Assembly (NCBI RefSeq): GCF_019083965.1
Contig: NZ_JAHRCY010000005.1
Location: 62,001 to 126,000, forward strand
Source of the DNA: Catellatospora tritici
Lineage (GTDB): Bacteria; Actinomycetota; Actinomycetes; Mycobacteriales; Micromonosporaceae
Direction: 5' to 3'
DNA: 64,000 bases
Shown here: positions 54,201-63,155 of the stretch, one piece after another
Position numbering within the stretch: the first letter of the stretch is position 1
Layout of the letters: each line of letters opens with the position of its first letter
Made by a program: the position numbers and the translations under genes
The notes under the pieces: generated by a model
What the model saw: the letters and a program-made list of their open reading frames with translations, nothing else
The model's database searches: none
Told to the model about the DNA's origin: nothing

Positions 54201-54258
54201 CGACGAACCACATGGCCCGCTGCTGCGCCGAGGCGGGAAACTCGTCGTATCCGTTCAC
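51232..54258 (-). CDS. NRPS module: C-A-PCP
   Basis: 1008 residues; GTG start overlaps the previous TGA and the next gene's GTG overlaps this TGA. C domain about 5-420 with active HHLVCDA at 133-139; A domain about 430-895 (FTSGSTGQPKG at 557, FNAYGPTENT at 689, TGDLAVR, KIRGFRVEP); PCP about 905-975 with Ser937 in GGHSL. The specificity residues read by eye are D-A-W-L-L-S-A-V, which I cannot match with confidence; a hydrophobic residue is plausible. It condenses the second amino acid onto the lipid-primed chain. The C-terminal tail is Arg/Gln-rich and may dock the next subunit. Confidence 0.9.
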   Translation of the reverse strand: MNGYDEFPASAQQRAMWFVESLTPGTARHHVPAAMDLSGPLDAAALHRALRAVVARHEALRTGFATVAGQPVQRVFGAVDVDLPVRDVASAAEADLAEADVAVAPFDLAGPSLLRAELLRLGPTEHRLVVVAHHLVCDAWSSALVLRDLAIAYRGRQLPPGPIEYADYAVWQREQLTPDVVAGHLDHWGAVLRPLPEPVALPVDRPRPPVRGGTGDTRTARIPARTPFPVLLAALAGAVYRLTGQSDLAFGVVAAQRDRAELAEMVGFLVNTVPVRIRPAGARPLRELREQAAKALVDALDHRDLPFDRLVEALRPPRDPARLPLVDILVTHTADGLPELDLPGLSARVRRLPTGLAKADLTVEAAAGDVHLEFDRDVLGPDTADWLVRAVTTLVAAPDEQPLSEVDLLFPGQAKALSAYDDGPAVTATPATMPQRFAAVVAAHADAPAVEADDGTRTYAQLADEVHRCAAALVRAGVRPGDRVGVRAARSVSWPVLMLAAMYAGAAPVPLDPGYPAARLEAMTTAAAAAMVLDAPLDAEPLPLPSVTPDDLAYVIFTSGSTGQPKGVAVEHASLVRLADHTIARFGLGPGDRVLQFATPSFDAAMWDLVLALLSGATLCLAAAPALLPGPVLRATLRDRRISYVLVPPSALALVPADEPLPDLRVLVSGGEACPAELVRRWAPGRRFFNAYGPTENTVVATLWEAAPGQPVTQPPLGEPLPGVGVHLLDEAMRPVPPGVPGEIFLSGAALARGYIGRDDLTAAAFTTGPGGRRCYRTGDLAVRDGAGRLRFTGRRDGQVKIRGFRVEPAEAEHALRAQPEVTAAAVVARTGPVGTELVGYYVAAGVPGPAPDGLRAALARTLPGYLVPAHLVAVPALPVTAGGKLDRAALPDPVVPVRSRPPRPGLEQTVAAAWCEALGLAEVGAEDNFFDVGGHSLALARVHARLCVDLGRDLAVVDLFRHPTVAALAAHLSGPDTVAAAAADGRDRAAQRRAAQQLRRPTGGGGR

Positions 54259-57200
54259 CGGTCGCCGCTCCGCCCGGCGCCGGTCGCCGCGGTCCGGGGC
54301 TGGCGCTGGATCGGCACCGCCGCGGCGGTCGCCTGCCGGGGACCGAGTCGAGCGGCCAGCTGCGCCACCGTCGGCGCCTCGAACACGTCGCCGAGCCGCA
54401 CCGCGACCCCGAGCGAGGCGCCCAGCCGGGCGGACAGCTGCGCGGCGGCCAGCGAATGGCCACCGAGGGCGAAGAAGTCGTCGTCGGCGCCGACCGGCCC
54501 GCACGCCAGCACGGCGGCGAACGCCTCGGCCACCGCCCGCTCGGCCGGGCCGTCCGGGCCGCGGCCGCCGCGCGTGGCCGGGGCCGGGTCGGGCAGGGCC
54601 CGCCGGTCGACCTTGCCATTGGGCGTACGCGGCAGCGCGGGCACCGCCAGCACCGCCTGCGGCAGGTACGCCGGAGGCAGCCGCTCGCCCAGCCAGCCGA
54701 GCAGGTCAGGGCCCGGGTCGTGGCGGAGCACCACGTAGGCGGCCAGCCGTACCCCCACGCCGGTGCCGTACGCGGTGACCGCGCAGTCGGCCACCGCCGG
54801 GTGCCCGGCCAGCACCGCCTCGACCTCACCCGGCTCCACCCGCTGCCCTCGGATCTTGACCTGGGCGTCGACGCGCCCGTGGAACCGCAGCACCCCGTCG
54901 CCGGTGACGCTTACCCGGTCACCGGTGCGGTAGGTACGGCCGAAGCAGGGGTCGTCGTAGAAGGACACGGCCGTCTCCTCCGGCCGCCGCAGGTAGCCGC
55001 GAGCCACCTGTGGCCCCGACAGGTGCAGCTCACCGGCGATCCCGGCGGGCACCGGCGCACCCCACCGGTCCAGGACCCGGCAGGTCATGCCGGGCACCGG
55101 CGACCCGATCGGCACCACCCCGGACCCGCCGGGACGCAGCTCCTGCACGGTCGCCCACACCGCGGCCTCGGTCGGCCCGTACTCGTTGACCAGCCTGCAG
55201 TCCGGCAGCGCCGCGTGGTGCCGGGCCACGACGTCGGCCCGGCACTCCTCCCCGGCCACCACGACGGTGTCCAGTTCGGGCAGTGGTAGGTCCCTTCCGG
55301 CTTCCAGCATCGCCGCCCACAGCGTCGGCAGGGTCAGTGTGTGCGTGGCGCCGATCTCGGCCAGCACCCGCCAGGCCGCCGCGGAGTCGCGTTCCAGGCC
55401 CGGCTCGGCCAGGTGCAGGGTGCCGCCACCGGTCAGGGTCCAGTAGATCCCGGCGACGGAGCTGTCGAACGCGGGAGAGGACAGCAGCAGGAACCGGCGC
55501 GGCGGTGGTCCGTACCAGGCGTGCCGGGCCGCGGTCGAGGCGGCGATGTGGCGGTGCTCGACGACCACGCCCTTGGGCCGTCCCGTCGACCCGGAGGTGT
55601 AGACGACGTACGCCGCGTCCTGCGGTGACGGACCCGTACCGGTGATCGGCTCGGCGTCTTCGAGGTCGCCCAGGACGGCCGCCGGGGCGGCGTCGGCGAG
55701 GATCGCGGCCAGGCGTTCCGGCGGGTAGCCGGGGTCCAGCGGCAGGTATGCCGCCCCGGTCTCCAGCACCCCGAGCATCGCCGCGATGAGCGCGGCCGAC
55801 CGGGGCAGCCGCAGCGCCACCACATCGCCCGGACCGATCCCGCGCGAGCGCAGGCCCCCGGCCACCGCCTCAGCCCTTTCCCGCAGCTCGCGGTAGCTCC
55901 AGCGGGTGTCACGGTCATGCACCGCGAGCGCGTCGGGGGTGCGGTCGACCTGCGCCCACACCATCTCGTGCAGCAGCCCGGCACCCGATGGCGCGGCGGG
56001 GGCCGGGGTGTGCAGGTGCGGCGGTGCGGCAGGGTCCAGCGGCTGCGCGTACCAGGGGCGGGCCGGGTCGGCGGCCATCGCCGCCAGCAGCGTCTCCAGC
56101 CGGTCGGCCAGCCGTTCGGCGGTGCCGGGTGCGAACCGGTCCAGCGCGTACTCCACCGTGACCTCGCCGGGAGCGAACAGCAGCGACAGGTCGAACGCGG
56201 CCCCGCCCCGGTCCACCGGCACCAGCCCGTCGGGTGTGGCGGACTCGTCGGCGACGACGACGTCGAACAGCGGATGCCGTCCCGGGACGCCGCGTCCGGC
56301 CAGGGCGGCGAGCTCATCCACCGGCAGCATCGGCCGAGCCAGCACCGCCGCGAGGGCGGTCCGTGCCGCCGCGATCGCGTCGGCGGTGCTGACCGCTCGG
56401 CGCAGGTCGACCCGTACCGGCACCAGCGTCACCAGGCAGCCCACGGCCTCGCGCGCACCGGCGTCGCGGGTGTCGACCGGCACGCCGAGCACCGCCTCCG
56501 GCTCGCCGGTGTGCCGTGCCACCAGCACCGCCGTCGCGGCCAGCAGCACCGCGAACCGGGTCGACGCGGTCGCCTCGGCCAACCTCGCCACGTCGGTGGC
56601 CAGCCGGCGGTGCAGCGTTCGGCCTCGGTGGGTCGCGACGGCCGGGGCGGGCTGGTCGGCGGGCAGTTCGGCCCGCTCGGCGACCCCGGCCAACTGCTCG
56701 TGCCACCACCGCCGGTCCTCATCGTCCGGTACCGGTACCGGACCCGGTTCCGGGGGCGGCGCCAGTTCGCGCCCGGCGTAGCAGGCGTCGATCTCCGCCA
56801 GTAGCACCCGAGCCGACCGCTGGTCGGCCACGGCGTGGTGGGCCACCAGCAGCAGCACCGGCTCGCCGCCGGTCACCGGCAGCAGCGTCGCGCGCACCAG
56901 GTGCCCCTGGGTCAGCTGCGGCGGGGGCCAGCACAGGGCGGTCAGGTGCGCGTCGAGAAAGCCCACGGGCACCGCGTCGAGCACCCTCAGCACCCGGTCG
57001 GGAACCGGGTCGGTCTCGACGGCCACGGTGCCGGGCTCACCCCCCGGCACGACGCGGCCACGCAGCACCGGATGGCGTCGCAGCACCTCGCGCAGCGCCG
57101 CGTCGAGCCGATCGGGGTCCACTCCGTCCGCACACCGCGCCGCGACGGCCATCGTGTACGCGGGCGTGCCCGGCACCAGCTGCTCGTGCAGCCAGAACGG

Positions 57201-59108
57201 TCGCTCGGCGGGCGGCCGAGCGCCCAGCCGCGGCGGCGTCACCGGCACGGCGACGGCCGCCACCTCGGCCAGCGTCGCCCCGCCCAGCAGCAGCTCCAGG
57301 TCCAGTTCCCAGCCGGTGCGCCGGGCGGCTGCGGTGAGGTCGGCCGCGCCGAGCGAGTCCAGGCCCACCGCGGTCAGCGCGGTGTCGGCGCCGACCGGTC
57401 CGATCGACGGCGGCAGCAGCGCGGCGAGCTCGGCCACCAGACCGGCCAACGTCGCCACCGGCGCGGGCGCGGCCGGATCGAGCCGGGGCAGGGTGCCCTG
57501 CTCGTAGCCTCGGCGCAGCTCGGCGCGTTGCAGCTTGCCGCTGGAGGTGCGCGGCAGCCCGCCGCGGCGCACCGCCACCAGCACCGCCGGGGTGACGCCG
57601 GTGCTCTCGGCCACCGCCGCCCGCACCGCGTCGAGCACCTCGCGCAGCAGCTCCGGGGCCAGATGCCGGTCGGTCTCCACCGCCACGCCGAGGCTTTCGC
57701 CGCCGCCGTCGGCCACCGCGAACGCTCCGGCCGCGGACCCGGCCAGCGCCGGATGCGCCGCGAGCGCCTGCTCCTCCACATCGGCCGGATAGACGTTGCG
57801 GCCGCGTACGATCACCAGCTCCTTGGCCCGGCCGGTGACGAACAGCTCCCCACCGTCGAGGAAGCCGAGGTCACCGGTGCGCAGCCAGCCGCCGTCGAAG
57901 TCGACGCTGGACGCCCCCCAGTACCCGGCGGCGACCCCGTCCCCACCCACCAGGAGGTGACCGACCTGCCCAGCGGCCCGGTCGGCACCCTGCTCGTCGA
58001 CCACCCGCACCGGGCACAGCGGGCGCCCGCTGGACACCAGCGCCTGACCGTCGCCGGTCGGCACGACCACGCCCGCGGCCAGCGCGTCGCGATCGACGTG
58101 ACACCTCCGCGGCCCGGTGCCCGCGGTCGCGCCCGACACGATCAGCGTCGCCTCGGCCAGGCCGTAGCACGGGTGCATCGCGGCGGGGTCGAAACCGGCG
58201 GCGGCGAACCGCCGGGTGAACCGGTCCACGGTCTGGGCGCGTACCGGCTCGGCGCCGGTGAACGCCAGCCGCCACCGGCTCAGGTCCAGCCCGGACAACC
58301 GCGCGTCGGTGACGCGTTCGGCGCACAGCCGATAGCCGAAGTCCGGGCCGCCGGTCACGGTCACCCCGTGCCGCGTCACCGTCTCCAGCCAGAACACCGG
58401 GTCCTGCGCGAACGCGGTCGAGGCCAGCAGCACGCACGGGATCCCCGCGGACACCGGGGTGAGCAGGCCGCCGACCAGGCCCATGTCGTGGTATGGCGGC
58501 AGCCAGCTCGCCGCCACGTCGTCGTCGCGCAGCGCGAAGTTGTCCCGGATCATCCGCAGGTTGGCCGACAACGCCCGGTGCGGCACCACCACACCCTTGG
58601 GCGCCCCGGTCGACCCGGACGTGTACTGCAGGAACGCCACCTCGTCCGGTCCGGCCGCGACGGGTGGCAGCGGCGCGTACCCGTCGGCCCGCGTGACCGT
58701 GCGCCACGGCAGCGGCAGCGCGCCGCTGCGGGCCGCCCGCTCGCGCGACTCCTCGGTGCCCAGCGCCAGCGCGGGCCGGGCGTCGGCGGCCACCGCCGCC
58801 AGCCGCTGGTCGTGGCGCGACCCGCGCGGCGGGTACGCGGGCACCGCGACCACCCCCGCGTACAGGCAGCCGAAGAACGCCGCGACATAGTCCAGCCCCG
58901 CGGGCGCCGCCAGCAGCACCCGGTCGCCCCGGCCCACCCCGGCCTCGGCCAGCATCGCCGCGACCCGTCCGGCCCGCTCGTGCAGCGCGCGGTAGGTCAG
59001 CTCGACCGGGTCGGCGCCGGCGCGCACGAACCGGAACGCCGTCGCCCCAGGTGTCAGCTCGGCCCTGACCGCGAGGACGACCCCCACCTGTGTGACGACT
59101 TCGGACAC
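54255..59108 (-). CDS. Lipopeptide-initiating NRPS: FAAL-ACP-C-A-PCP
   Basis: 1617 residues from GTG 59108 (GGGGG upstream). The fatty-acyl-AMP ligase spans about 1-545: YTSGSTGAPKG at 162, TGDLGFLDGG at 411 and GRAKELVIVRG at 426. It activates a free fatty acid as acyl-AMP and loads the ACP (Ser585 in GLDSL). C domain about 635-1030 has HHAVADQ at 757: catalytic His and Asp kept, but the usual Gly after Asp is Gln. A domain about 1040-1510 (YTSGSTGRPKG at 1170, NEYGPTEAAV at 1308); residues read D-S-A-T-V-A-E-V, substrate uncertain. PCP Ser1552. It is the first gene of the operon and divergent from the ABC exporter. Product: an N-acylated first amino acid. Confidence 0.9.
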   Translation of the reverse strand: MSEVVTQVGVVLAVRAELTPGATAFRFVRAGADPVELTYRALHERAGRVAAMLAEAGVGRGDRVLLAAPAGLDYVAAFFGCLYAGVVAVPAYPPRGSRHDQRLAAVAADARPALALGTEESRERAARSGALPLPWRTVTRADGYAPLPPVAAGPDEVAFLQYTSGSTGAPKGVVVPHRALSANLRMIRDNFALRDDDVAASWLPPYHDMGLVGGLLTPVSAGIPCVLLASTAFAQDPVFWLETVTRHGVTVTGGPDFGYRLCAERVTDARLSGLDLSRWRLAFTGAEPVRAQTVDRFTRRFAAAGFDPAAMHPCYGLAEATLIVSGATAGTGPRRCHVDRDALAAGVVVPTGDGQALVSSGRPLCPVRVVDEQGADRAAGQVGHLLVGGDGVAAGYWGASSVDFDGGWLRTGDLGFLDGGELFVTGRAKELVIVRGRNVYPADVEEQALAAHPALAGSAAGAFAVADGGGESLGVAVETDRHLAPELLREVLDAVRAAVAESTGVTPAVLVAVRRGGLPRTSSGKLQRAELRRGYEQGTLPRLDPAAPAPVATLAGLVAELAALLPPSIGPVGADTALTAVGLDSLGAADLTAAARRTGWELDLELLLGGATLAEVAAVAVPVTPPRLGARPPAERPFWLHEQLVPGTPAYTMAVAARCADGVDPDRLDAALREVLRRHPVLRGRVVPGGEPGTVAVETDPVPDRVLRVLDAVPVGFLDAHLTALCWPPPQLTQGHLVRATLLPVTGGEPVLLLVAHHAVADQRSARVLLAEIDACYAGRELAPPPEPGPVPVPDDEDRRWWHEQLAGVAERAELPADQPAPAVATHRGRTLHRRLATDVARLAEATASTRFAVLLAATAVLVARHTGEPEAVLGVPVDTRDAGAREAVGCLVTLVPVRVDLRRAVSTADAIAAARTALAAVLARPMLPVDELAALAGRGVPGRHPLFDVVVADESATPDGLVPVDRGGAAFDLSLLFAPGEVTVEYALDRFAPGTAERLADRLETLLAAMAADPARPWYAQPLDPAAPPHLHTPAPAAPSGAGLLHEMVWAQVDRTPDALAVHDRDTRWSYRELRERAEAVAGGLRSRGIGPGDVVALRLPRSAALIAAMLGVLETGAAYLPLDPGYPPERLAAILADAAPAAVLGDLEDAEPITGTGPSPQDAAYVVYTSGSTGRPKGVVVEHRHIAASTAARHAWYGPPPRRFLLLSSPAFDSSVAGIYWTLTGGGTLHLAEPGLERDSAAAWRVLAEIGATHTLTLPTLWAAMLEAGRDLPLPELDTVVVAGEECRADVVARHHAALPDCRLVNEYGPTEAAVWATVQELRPGGSGVVPIGSPVPGMTCRVLDRWGAPVPAGIAGELHLSGPQVARGYLRRPEETAVSFYDDPCFGRTYRTGDRVSVTGDGVLRFHGRVDAQVKIRGQRVEPGEVEAVLAGHPAVADCAVTAYGTGVGVRLAAYVVLRHDPGPDLLGWLGERLPPAYLPQAVLAVPALPRTPNGKVDRRALPDPAPATRGGRGPDGPAERAVAEAFAAVLACGPVGADDDFFALGGHSLAAAQLSARLGASLGVAVRLGDVFEAPTVAQLAARLGPRQATAAAVPIQRQPRTAATGAGRSGDR

Positions 59109-59145
59109 GACATCCCCCAAGCAGTCCCCCGGTAACTGCGCTACA

Positions 59146-59174
59146 GGTCTACTTCGTCGATTCGATGATTGCAA
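59146..59174 (-). promoter_or_regulatory. Candidate promoter of the megasynthase operon
   Basis: On the minus strand TTGCAA (59174-59169) and TAGACC (59151-59146) are separated by 17 bp and lie about 38 bp before the GTG at 59108, good geometry for a housekeeping-type promoter. The 131-bp gap also serves the divergent ABC gene; there TTGACT at 59179-59184 on the plus strand could be its -35 box, with no clear -10. Confidence 0.45.
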
Positions 59175-59239
59175 GTCCTTGACTCTGAAAGTAATCGATG
59201 CGAGAGTCGCGCAGGCCGCAGCGGGGGAGAGGGGCACCG

Positions 59240-60181
59240 ATGAGCGTGGTGTACGACATCGAAGCCGTCACCAAGCACTACCCCGGCGCCGCGGCCCCGG
59301 CCAACGACGAGATCACCTTCACGGTCGCCCGCGGCGAGATCTTCGGCCTGCTCGGCCCCAACGGCGCGGGCAAGACCACCCTCGTCCGGCAACTGTCCGG
59401 GCTGCTCCGCCCCACCAGCGGCCGCATCACCCTCTTCGGCACCGATGTCACCGCCCACCCGCACGTCGTCGCCGAGCACGTCGCGCTGCAGCCACAGAGC
59501 CCCGCCGCCCTGCTCGACCTCACGGCCGCCGAGGCGGTGCACCACACCGGCCGCCTGCGCGGCCTGACCACCGTGGCCGCCCGCGCCCAGACCGCCGCCC
59601 TGCTCGCCCTGCTCGGCATCGACCAGCTCGCCGCCCGCCGCGTACGCACTCTGTCCGGCGGCGAGAAACGACTGGTGTCACTGGCCGTCACGCTGGTGGC
59701 CGACCGGCCCGTGCTCATCCTCGACGAGCCCACCAACGACCTCGACCCCGCCGCCCGCCGCCTCGTCTGGGACCACCTGCGCAAACTCAACGCCGAGGGC
59801 CGCACCATCATCCTGGTCACCCACGACGTCGCCGAAGCCGAGCGGGTCATCGACCGGGTCGGGCTGGTCAACCACGGCCGCCTGCTGGCCCTCGGCCCCA
59901 CCGCCGAGCTGCGCCGCCGCGTCGACCAGCGGGTCCGTCTCGACATCGCCCTGCCCGAGCACACCGACCCGGTCCTGGACGAACTGCTCGCCGACGCGGG
60001 CGACCAACTCGTCCGCGACGGCGACCGGGCCCTGCTGCTGGTGGCCCGCGACCGCGTCCGGGACGTGCTCGACGCCGTCGCCGACCGCATCGGGCCGACC
60101 GGCCTGTCCGACCTGCGCGTGCAGGGACCCTCGCTGGAGGACGTCTACCTTCAGCTCGGCGGAAGGGACCGTCTTGGCTGA
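59240..60181 (+). CDS. ABC transporter ATP-binding protein (drug/lipopeptide exporter type)
   Basis: 313 residues; GGGGAGAGGGG precedes the ATG. Walker A GPNGAGKTTL (about 38), Q-loop LQPQS, signature LSGGE (about 138), Walker B LILDEPTNDLD (about 160) and switch His in VTHD are all intact. It is the DrrA/CcmA type with a C-terminal extension (about 220-313). It powers export with the permease encoded by the overlapping next gene and is divergent from the megasynthases, so it probably exports the lipopeptide and gives self-resistance. Confidence 0.93.
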   Translation: MSVVYDIEAVTKHYPGAAAPANDEITFTVARGEIFGLLGPNGAGKTTLVRQLSGLLRPTSGRITLFGTDVTAHPHVVAEHVALQPQSPAALLDLTAAEAVHHTGRLRGLTTVAARAQTAALLALLGIDQLAARRVRTLSGGEKRLVSLAVTLVADRPVLILDEPTNDLDPAARRLVWDHLRKLNAEGRTIILVTHDVAEAERVIDRVGLVNHGRLLALGPTAELRRRVDQRVRLDIALPEHTDPVLDELLADAGDQLVRDGDRALLLVARDRVRDVLDAVADRIGPTGLSDLRVQGPSLEDVYLQLGGRDRLG

Positions 60182-60935
60182 CACCACCGGCCCGGCCCGG
60201 CCCTCGGCGCTGTCCGCGTACCTGCGGCTGCTGCCGGTGGTGCTGGCCGAGTTCCGCACCACCGGCCCGTTCTACGTCTTCTTCAGCGTGCTGCTGCCCG
60301 CCGGCATCCTGTTCTTCGTCAACACCAGCGGCGGCGACGTCGACCTGCGCTACCTCGCCGGGGGCGCGCTGGCCGCGTCGCTGGCGATGGGCCCGGCCGT
60401 GATGCTCTGCGCCCGTCTGGGCCTGGCCCGCGAACACCACGAGTTCGACTACTGGGCCACCCTGCCCGTGCCCAAGGTCAGCCTGGTGTTGGCCCTGTGC
60501 ACCGGGCACCTGCTGTTCTCGCTACCCGGCGTCGCGGCGATGCTGGCCCTGGGCTGGTTCCTGCTCGGCATCCCCGGCACCGGCGTGCTGGCGGCGTTGC
60601 CGCTGGTGCCGCTGGCCGCGCTGACCCTGGCGGGCCTGGGCGCGTTCCTCGGGTCGCGGGCGCCCAACAGCATCGTCGGCAACCTCATCGGCAACCTGGT
60701 GCTGGCCGTGGCGCTGTTCCTGTCCCCGCTGATGACCCGGCTCGACGCGTACCCGGCACTGCTCAAACCGGTCGCCTACGCCATCCCCACCACCTACGTC
60801 GCCGACGCGTTCCGGCACGTGTTCCACGCCGGGCCGGTCCTCGTGCCGTTCTGGGTCGACCTGGCGGTGATGGGTGGGCTCACCGCGGCCCTGCTGGTGC
60901 TTACCCACCGGCTGCTGGACTGGCGCGGCCGCTGA
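60174..60935 (+). CDS. ABC-2 type transporter permease
   Basis: 253 residues beginning with TTG at 60174 after GGAAGGGACC; it overlaps the ATPase gene by 8 bp, so translation is coupled. Six membrane spans are visible, and the ABC-2 pattern near the end (PLMTRLDAYPALLKPVAYAIPTTYV, shortened here as the P-T-T-Y-V turn) matches DrrB-like permeases. It pairs with the preceding ATPase. Its stop is two bases from the stop of the convergent site-2 protease gene, with no room for a terminator. Confidence 0.9.
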   Translation: MADTTGPARPSALSAYLRLLPVVLAEFRTTGPFYVFFSVLLPAGILFFVNTSGGDVDLRYLAGGALAASLAMGPAVMLCARLGLAREHHEFDYWATLPVPKVSLVLALCTGHLLFSLPGVAAMLALGWFLLGIPGTGVLAALPLVPLAALTLAGLGAFLGSRAPNSIVGNLIGNLVLAVALFLSPLMTRLDAYPALLKPVAYAIPTTYVADAFRHVFHAGPVLVPFWVDLAVMGGLTAALLVLTHRLLDWRGR

Positions 60936-60937
60936 GC

Positions 60938-62062
60938 TCAGTCGCCCCGCAGCGAGTTCATGTCGACGGCGCGGGCGAGATCGGCGGTGCCGACCAGGCC
61001 CACCAGCACACCTCCGACGACCACCAGCGCGGGCAGGCGCCCAGCCATGATCTGACGGGCCGCGTCGGCCAGCGGCACGTCCGGCGCCAGCACCACCAGC
61101 CGGTCCGGTGGCACCCGCACGTCGCGCAGCGTCTGCTCGGCACGCTGCTGCGGCGTGGCCCGCGCCAGGGCGGACAGGGTCACCAGACCCGCCGCGTTGC
61201 CGTCCGGATCCAGCACCGGGTAGGCGTCGGCCGGGCGGTGCTGCCGGGCCAGCGCCACGAAGTCGGAGATCCGCTGGCTGACGTACCCGCATACCGGCGG
61301 GGCGGTCATCGCGTCGGCGACGGTCAGCCCGGCCATCGCCGTACGCAGCTGGAAGTCGGTCTGCTCGGCCTGCGCCGCGAACAGCAGGAACCAGCCCAGC
61401 AGCACCAGCCACAACCCGCCCACACTGTGCAGGTAGACCACCTGCAGGGTGCCGCAGAGCACCAGCAGCAGGCTGACCACCATCCCCGCGAACGCGGCCA
61501 CCCGCTGCGCCACGGCCCGGTCCCCGCGCCACCACCACACCGCCGCCCGCAGCACCCGCCCGCCGTCCAGCGGCGCGCCCGGCAGCAGGTTGAACACCGC
61601 CAGCACCGCGTTGACCAGCGCCAGCCACGCCAACGCCACCCACGCCAACGCCCACAGCCCGACCAGGTACACCCCGGCCGCCAGCACACCGAACACCACC
61701 GCCACGCCGAAGCTCGCCGCCGGCCCGGCCAGGGCCACCAGGAGGTCGGCTCGCGCGTGCGGCGGCTCGGACTCCAGCTCGGCGACCCCACCCAGCAGCC
61801 ACAGCGTGATCCGGCGTACGCCCACCCCGAAATGCCTGGCCACCACCGCGTGGCACAGCTCATGCGCCAACAGCGAGCCCAGGAACAGCACCGTCACCGC
61901 CACCGCGACGACCCAGTACGCCACCGGCGCCCCGCCCGGCGCGCCCAGCGGCAGCACTCCGGTGGCCAGACCGTGCCCGAGCAGCAGCATGATCGCGAGC
62001 GCGGACCAGTGCACGCCGACGGGAATGCCGGCGATGGTGCCCAACCGCAGCGTCGGTCGCAT
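60938..62062 (-). CDS. Site-2 protease (M50) with CBS domains
   Basis: 374 residues. HELCH at about 67-71 is the HExxH zinc site; the third ligand lies in [12 protein letters not shown] near 163. About six membrane spans cover residues 12-225. The C-terminal part (about 248-370) holds two CBS domains ([14 protein letters not shown] and the following pair ending in [11 protein letters not shown]), which often bind adenine nucleotides. SpoIVFB/Rip3-type proteases cut membrane anti-sigma factors or other membrane proteins. It could in principle process the sigma-lyase fusion encoded 25 kb away, but nothing here shows it. Confidence 0.92.
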   Translation of the reverse strand: MRPTLRLGTIAGIPVGVHWSALAIMLLLGHGLATGVLPLGAPGGAPVAYWVVAVAVTVLFLGSLLAHELCHAVVARHFGVGVRRITLWLLGGVAELESEPPHARADLLVALAGPAASFGVAVVFGVLAAGVYLVGLWALAWVALAWLALVNAVLAVFNLLPGAPLDGGRVLRAAVWWWRGDRAVAQRVAAFAGMVVSLLLVLCGTLQVVYLHSVGGLWLVLLGWFLLFAAQAEQTDFQLRTAMAGLTVADAMTAPPVCGYVSQRISDFVALARQHRPADAYPVLDPDGNAAGLVTLSALARATPQQRAEQTLRDVRVPPDRLVVLAPDVPLADAARQIMAGRLPALVVVGGVLVGLVGTADLARAVDMNSLRGD

Positions 62063-62113
62063 CGGCTGCCTCCTGCAGCCATCATCTCTCGCCGCAGCCC
62101 CGGCGGCCGCCGT

Positions 62114-63052
62114 CTACAGCGGTGGAGCCGTGAACAGGCCGCGGTCGGGGTCGTTGAACGTCTGCCGGGCCACCAGCTCGCTCATCGGGTTCGCGGTGCC
62201 CCACTGGTCGGAGATGTGCGGGTCGGACGAGTCGTACACATGCGGGTGCCAGCGATCCTCGTCGAGCTGCTCCAACTCGGTGGTGTACTCCACCACGTTG
62301 CCGTGCGGGTCGCGGAAGTAGCTGAACGTGTTGTCGCCCGCGGTGTGCCGTCCCGGCCCCCACACCTTCTCGACCCCGGCCCGGATCATCCGGCCGCAGC
62401 CGCGCATGAACTCGTCCAGCCCGCGCAGCTCGAACGACGCGTGGTGCAGCGCCACGTGCGGGCCGCGTGACACGGCGAAACTGTGGTGCCAGGTGTTGCA
62501 CCGCAGGAACCACATCAGGTCGCCGCGATGCGGGTGGCTCAGCCGGTCCGACAGCGCGAAACCCAGGTGCCGGATATAGAACGCGGCCGTGGCCTGCGGG
62601 TCGGGGGAGTTCACCACCACGTGCGACAGCCGCACCGGCACCGACTCGCGCGCCTCGATCCGCCGGTGGGCCCGCGGCCGCACGTCGGCGGAGACCTCCA
62701 CGGTACGGCCGTCGACATCGAAGAACCGGAACCCGTAGCCCTCGCCCGGGGTCGCCAGCGGGCCTGGCTCGCCGACCAGCCGCACCCCGGCACGGCCCAG
62801 CCGCTCGGCGAGGGTGTCCACGTCGGCCGGGAACGCCGCCCCGAACGCGATCAGGTCCAGCCGCTTGTCCGGGGCCTGTCGCACCCGCACGGCGTACTGC
62901 TCCGGCGAACCCGCCGCCGCCAGGAACGCCACGCCCGTGTCGGCGGCGACCTCGGTCAACCCCCAGGTGCCGGTGAAGAACCTCACCTGACGGTCGAAAT
63001 CGGGCACCGCGAGATCGACATGGCGCAAGTGGGTGATCAACCGCTGGGTCAT
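62114..63052 (-). CDS. Extradiol (catechol 2,3-dioxygenase-like) VOC-family protein
   Basis: 312 residues with two vicinal-oxygen-chelate domains (about 8-130 and 142-270). The iron ligands are present in the second domain: His in RLSHVVVNS (about 144), His in HHASFEL (about 205) and Glu in NVVEYTTELE (about 255). It is thus a likely active type I extradiol dioxygenase opening a catechol-like ring. GAGGAG precedes the ATG. No other aromatic-degradation gene is adjacent, so the substrate is unknown. Confidence 0.9.
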   Translation of the reverse strand: MTQRLITHLRHVDLAVPDFDRQVRFFTGTWGLTEVAADTGVAFLAAAGSPEQYAVRVRQAPDKRLDLIAFGAAFPADVDTLAERLGRAGVRLVGEPGPLATPGEGYGFRFFDVDGRTVEVSADVRPRAHRRIEARESVPVRLSHVVVNSPDPQATAAFYIRHLGFALSDRLSHPHRGDLMWFLRCNTWHHSFAVSRGPHVALHHASFELRGLDEFMRGCGRMIRAGVEKVWGPGRHTAGDNTFSYFRDPHGNVVEYTTELEQLDEDRWHPHVYDSSDPHISDQWGTANPMSELVARQTFNDPDRGLFTAPPL

Positions 63053-63155
63053 CAGGGGGCTCCTCGCGCGCCGGGCGGCACACCGCCGGGCCGCACCGAG
63101 ATTGTCCCGGTCCCCGTGTGCCTCGGCACCGGCGACGCGCCGACTTCCGCCCAGG

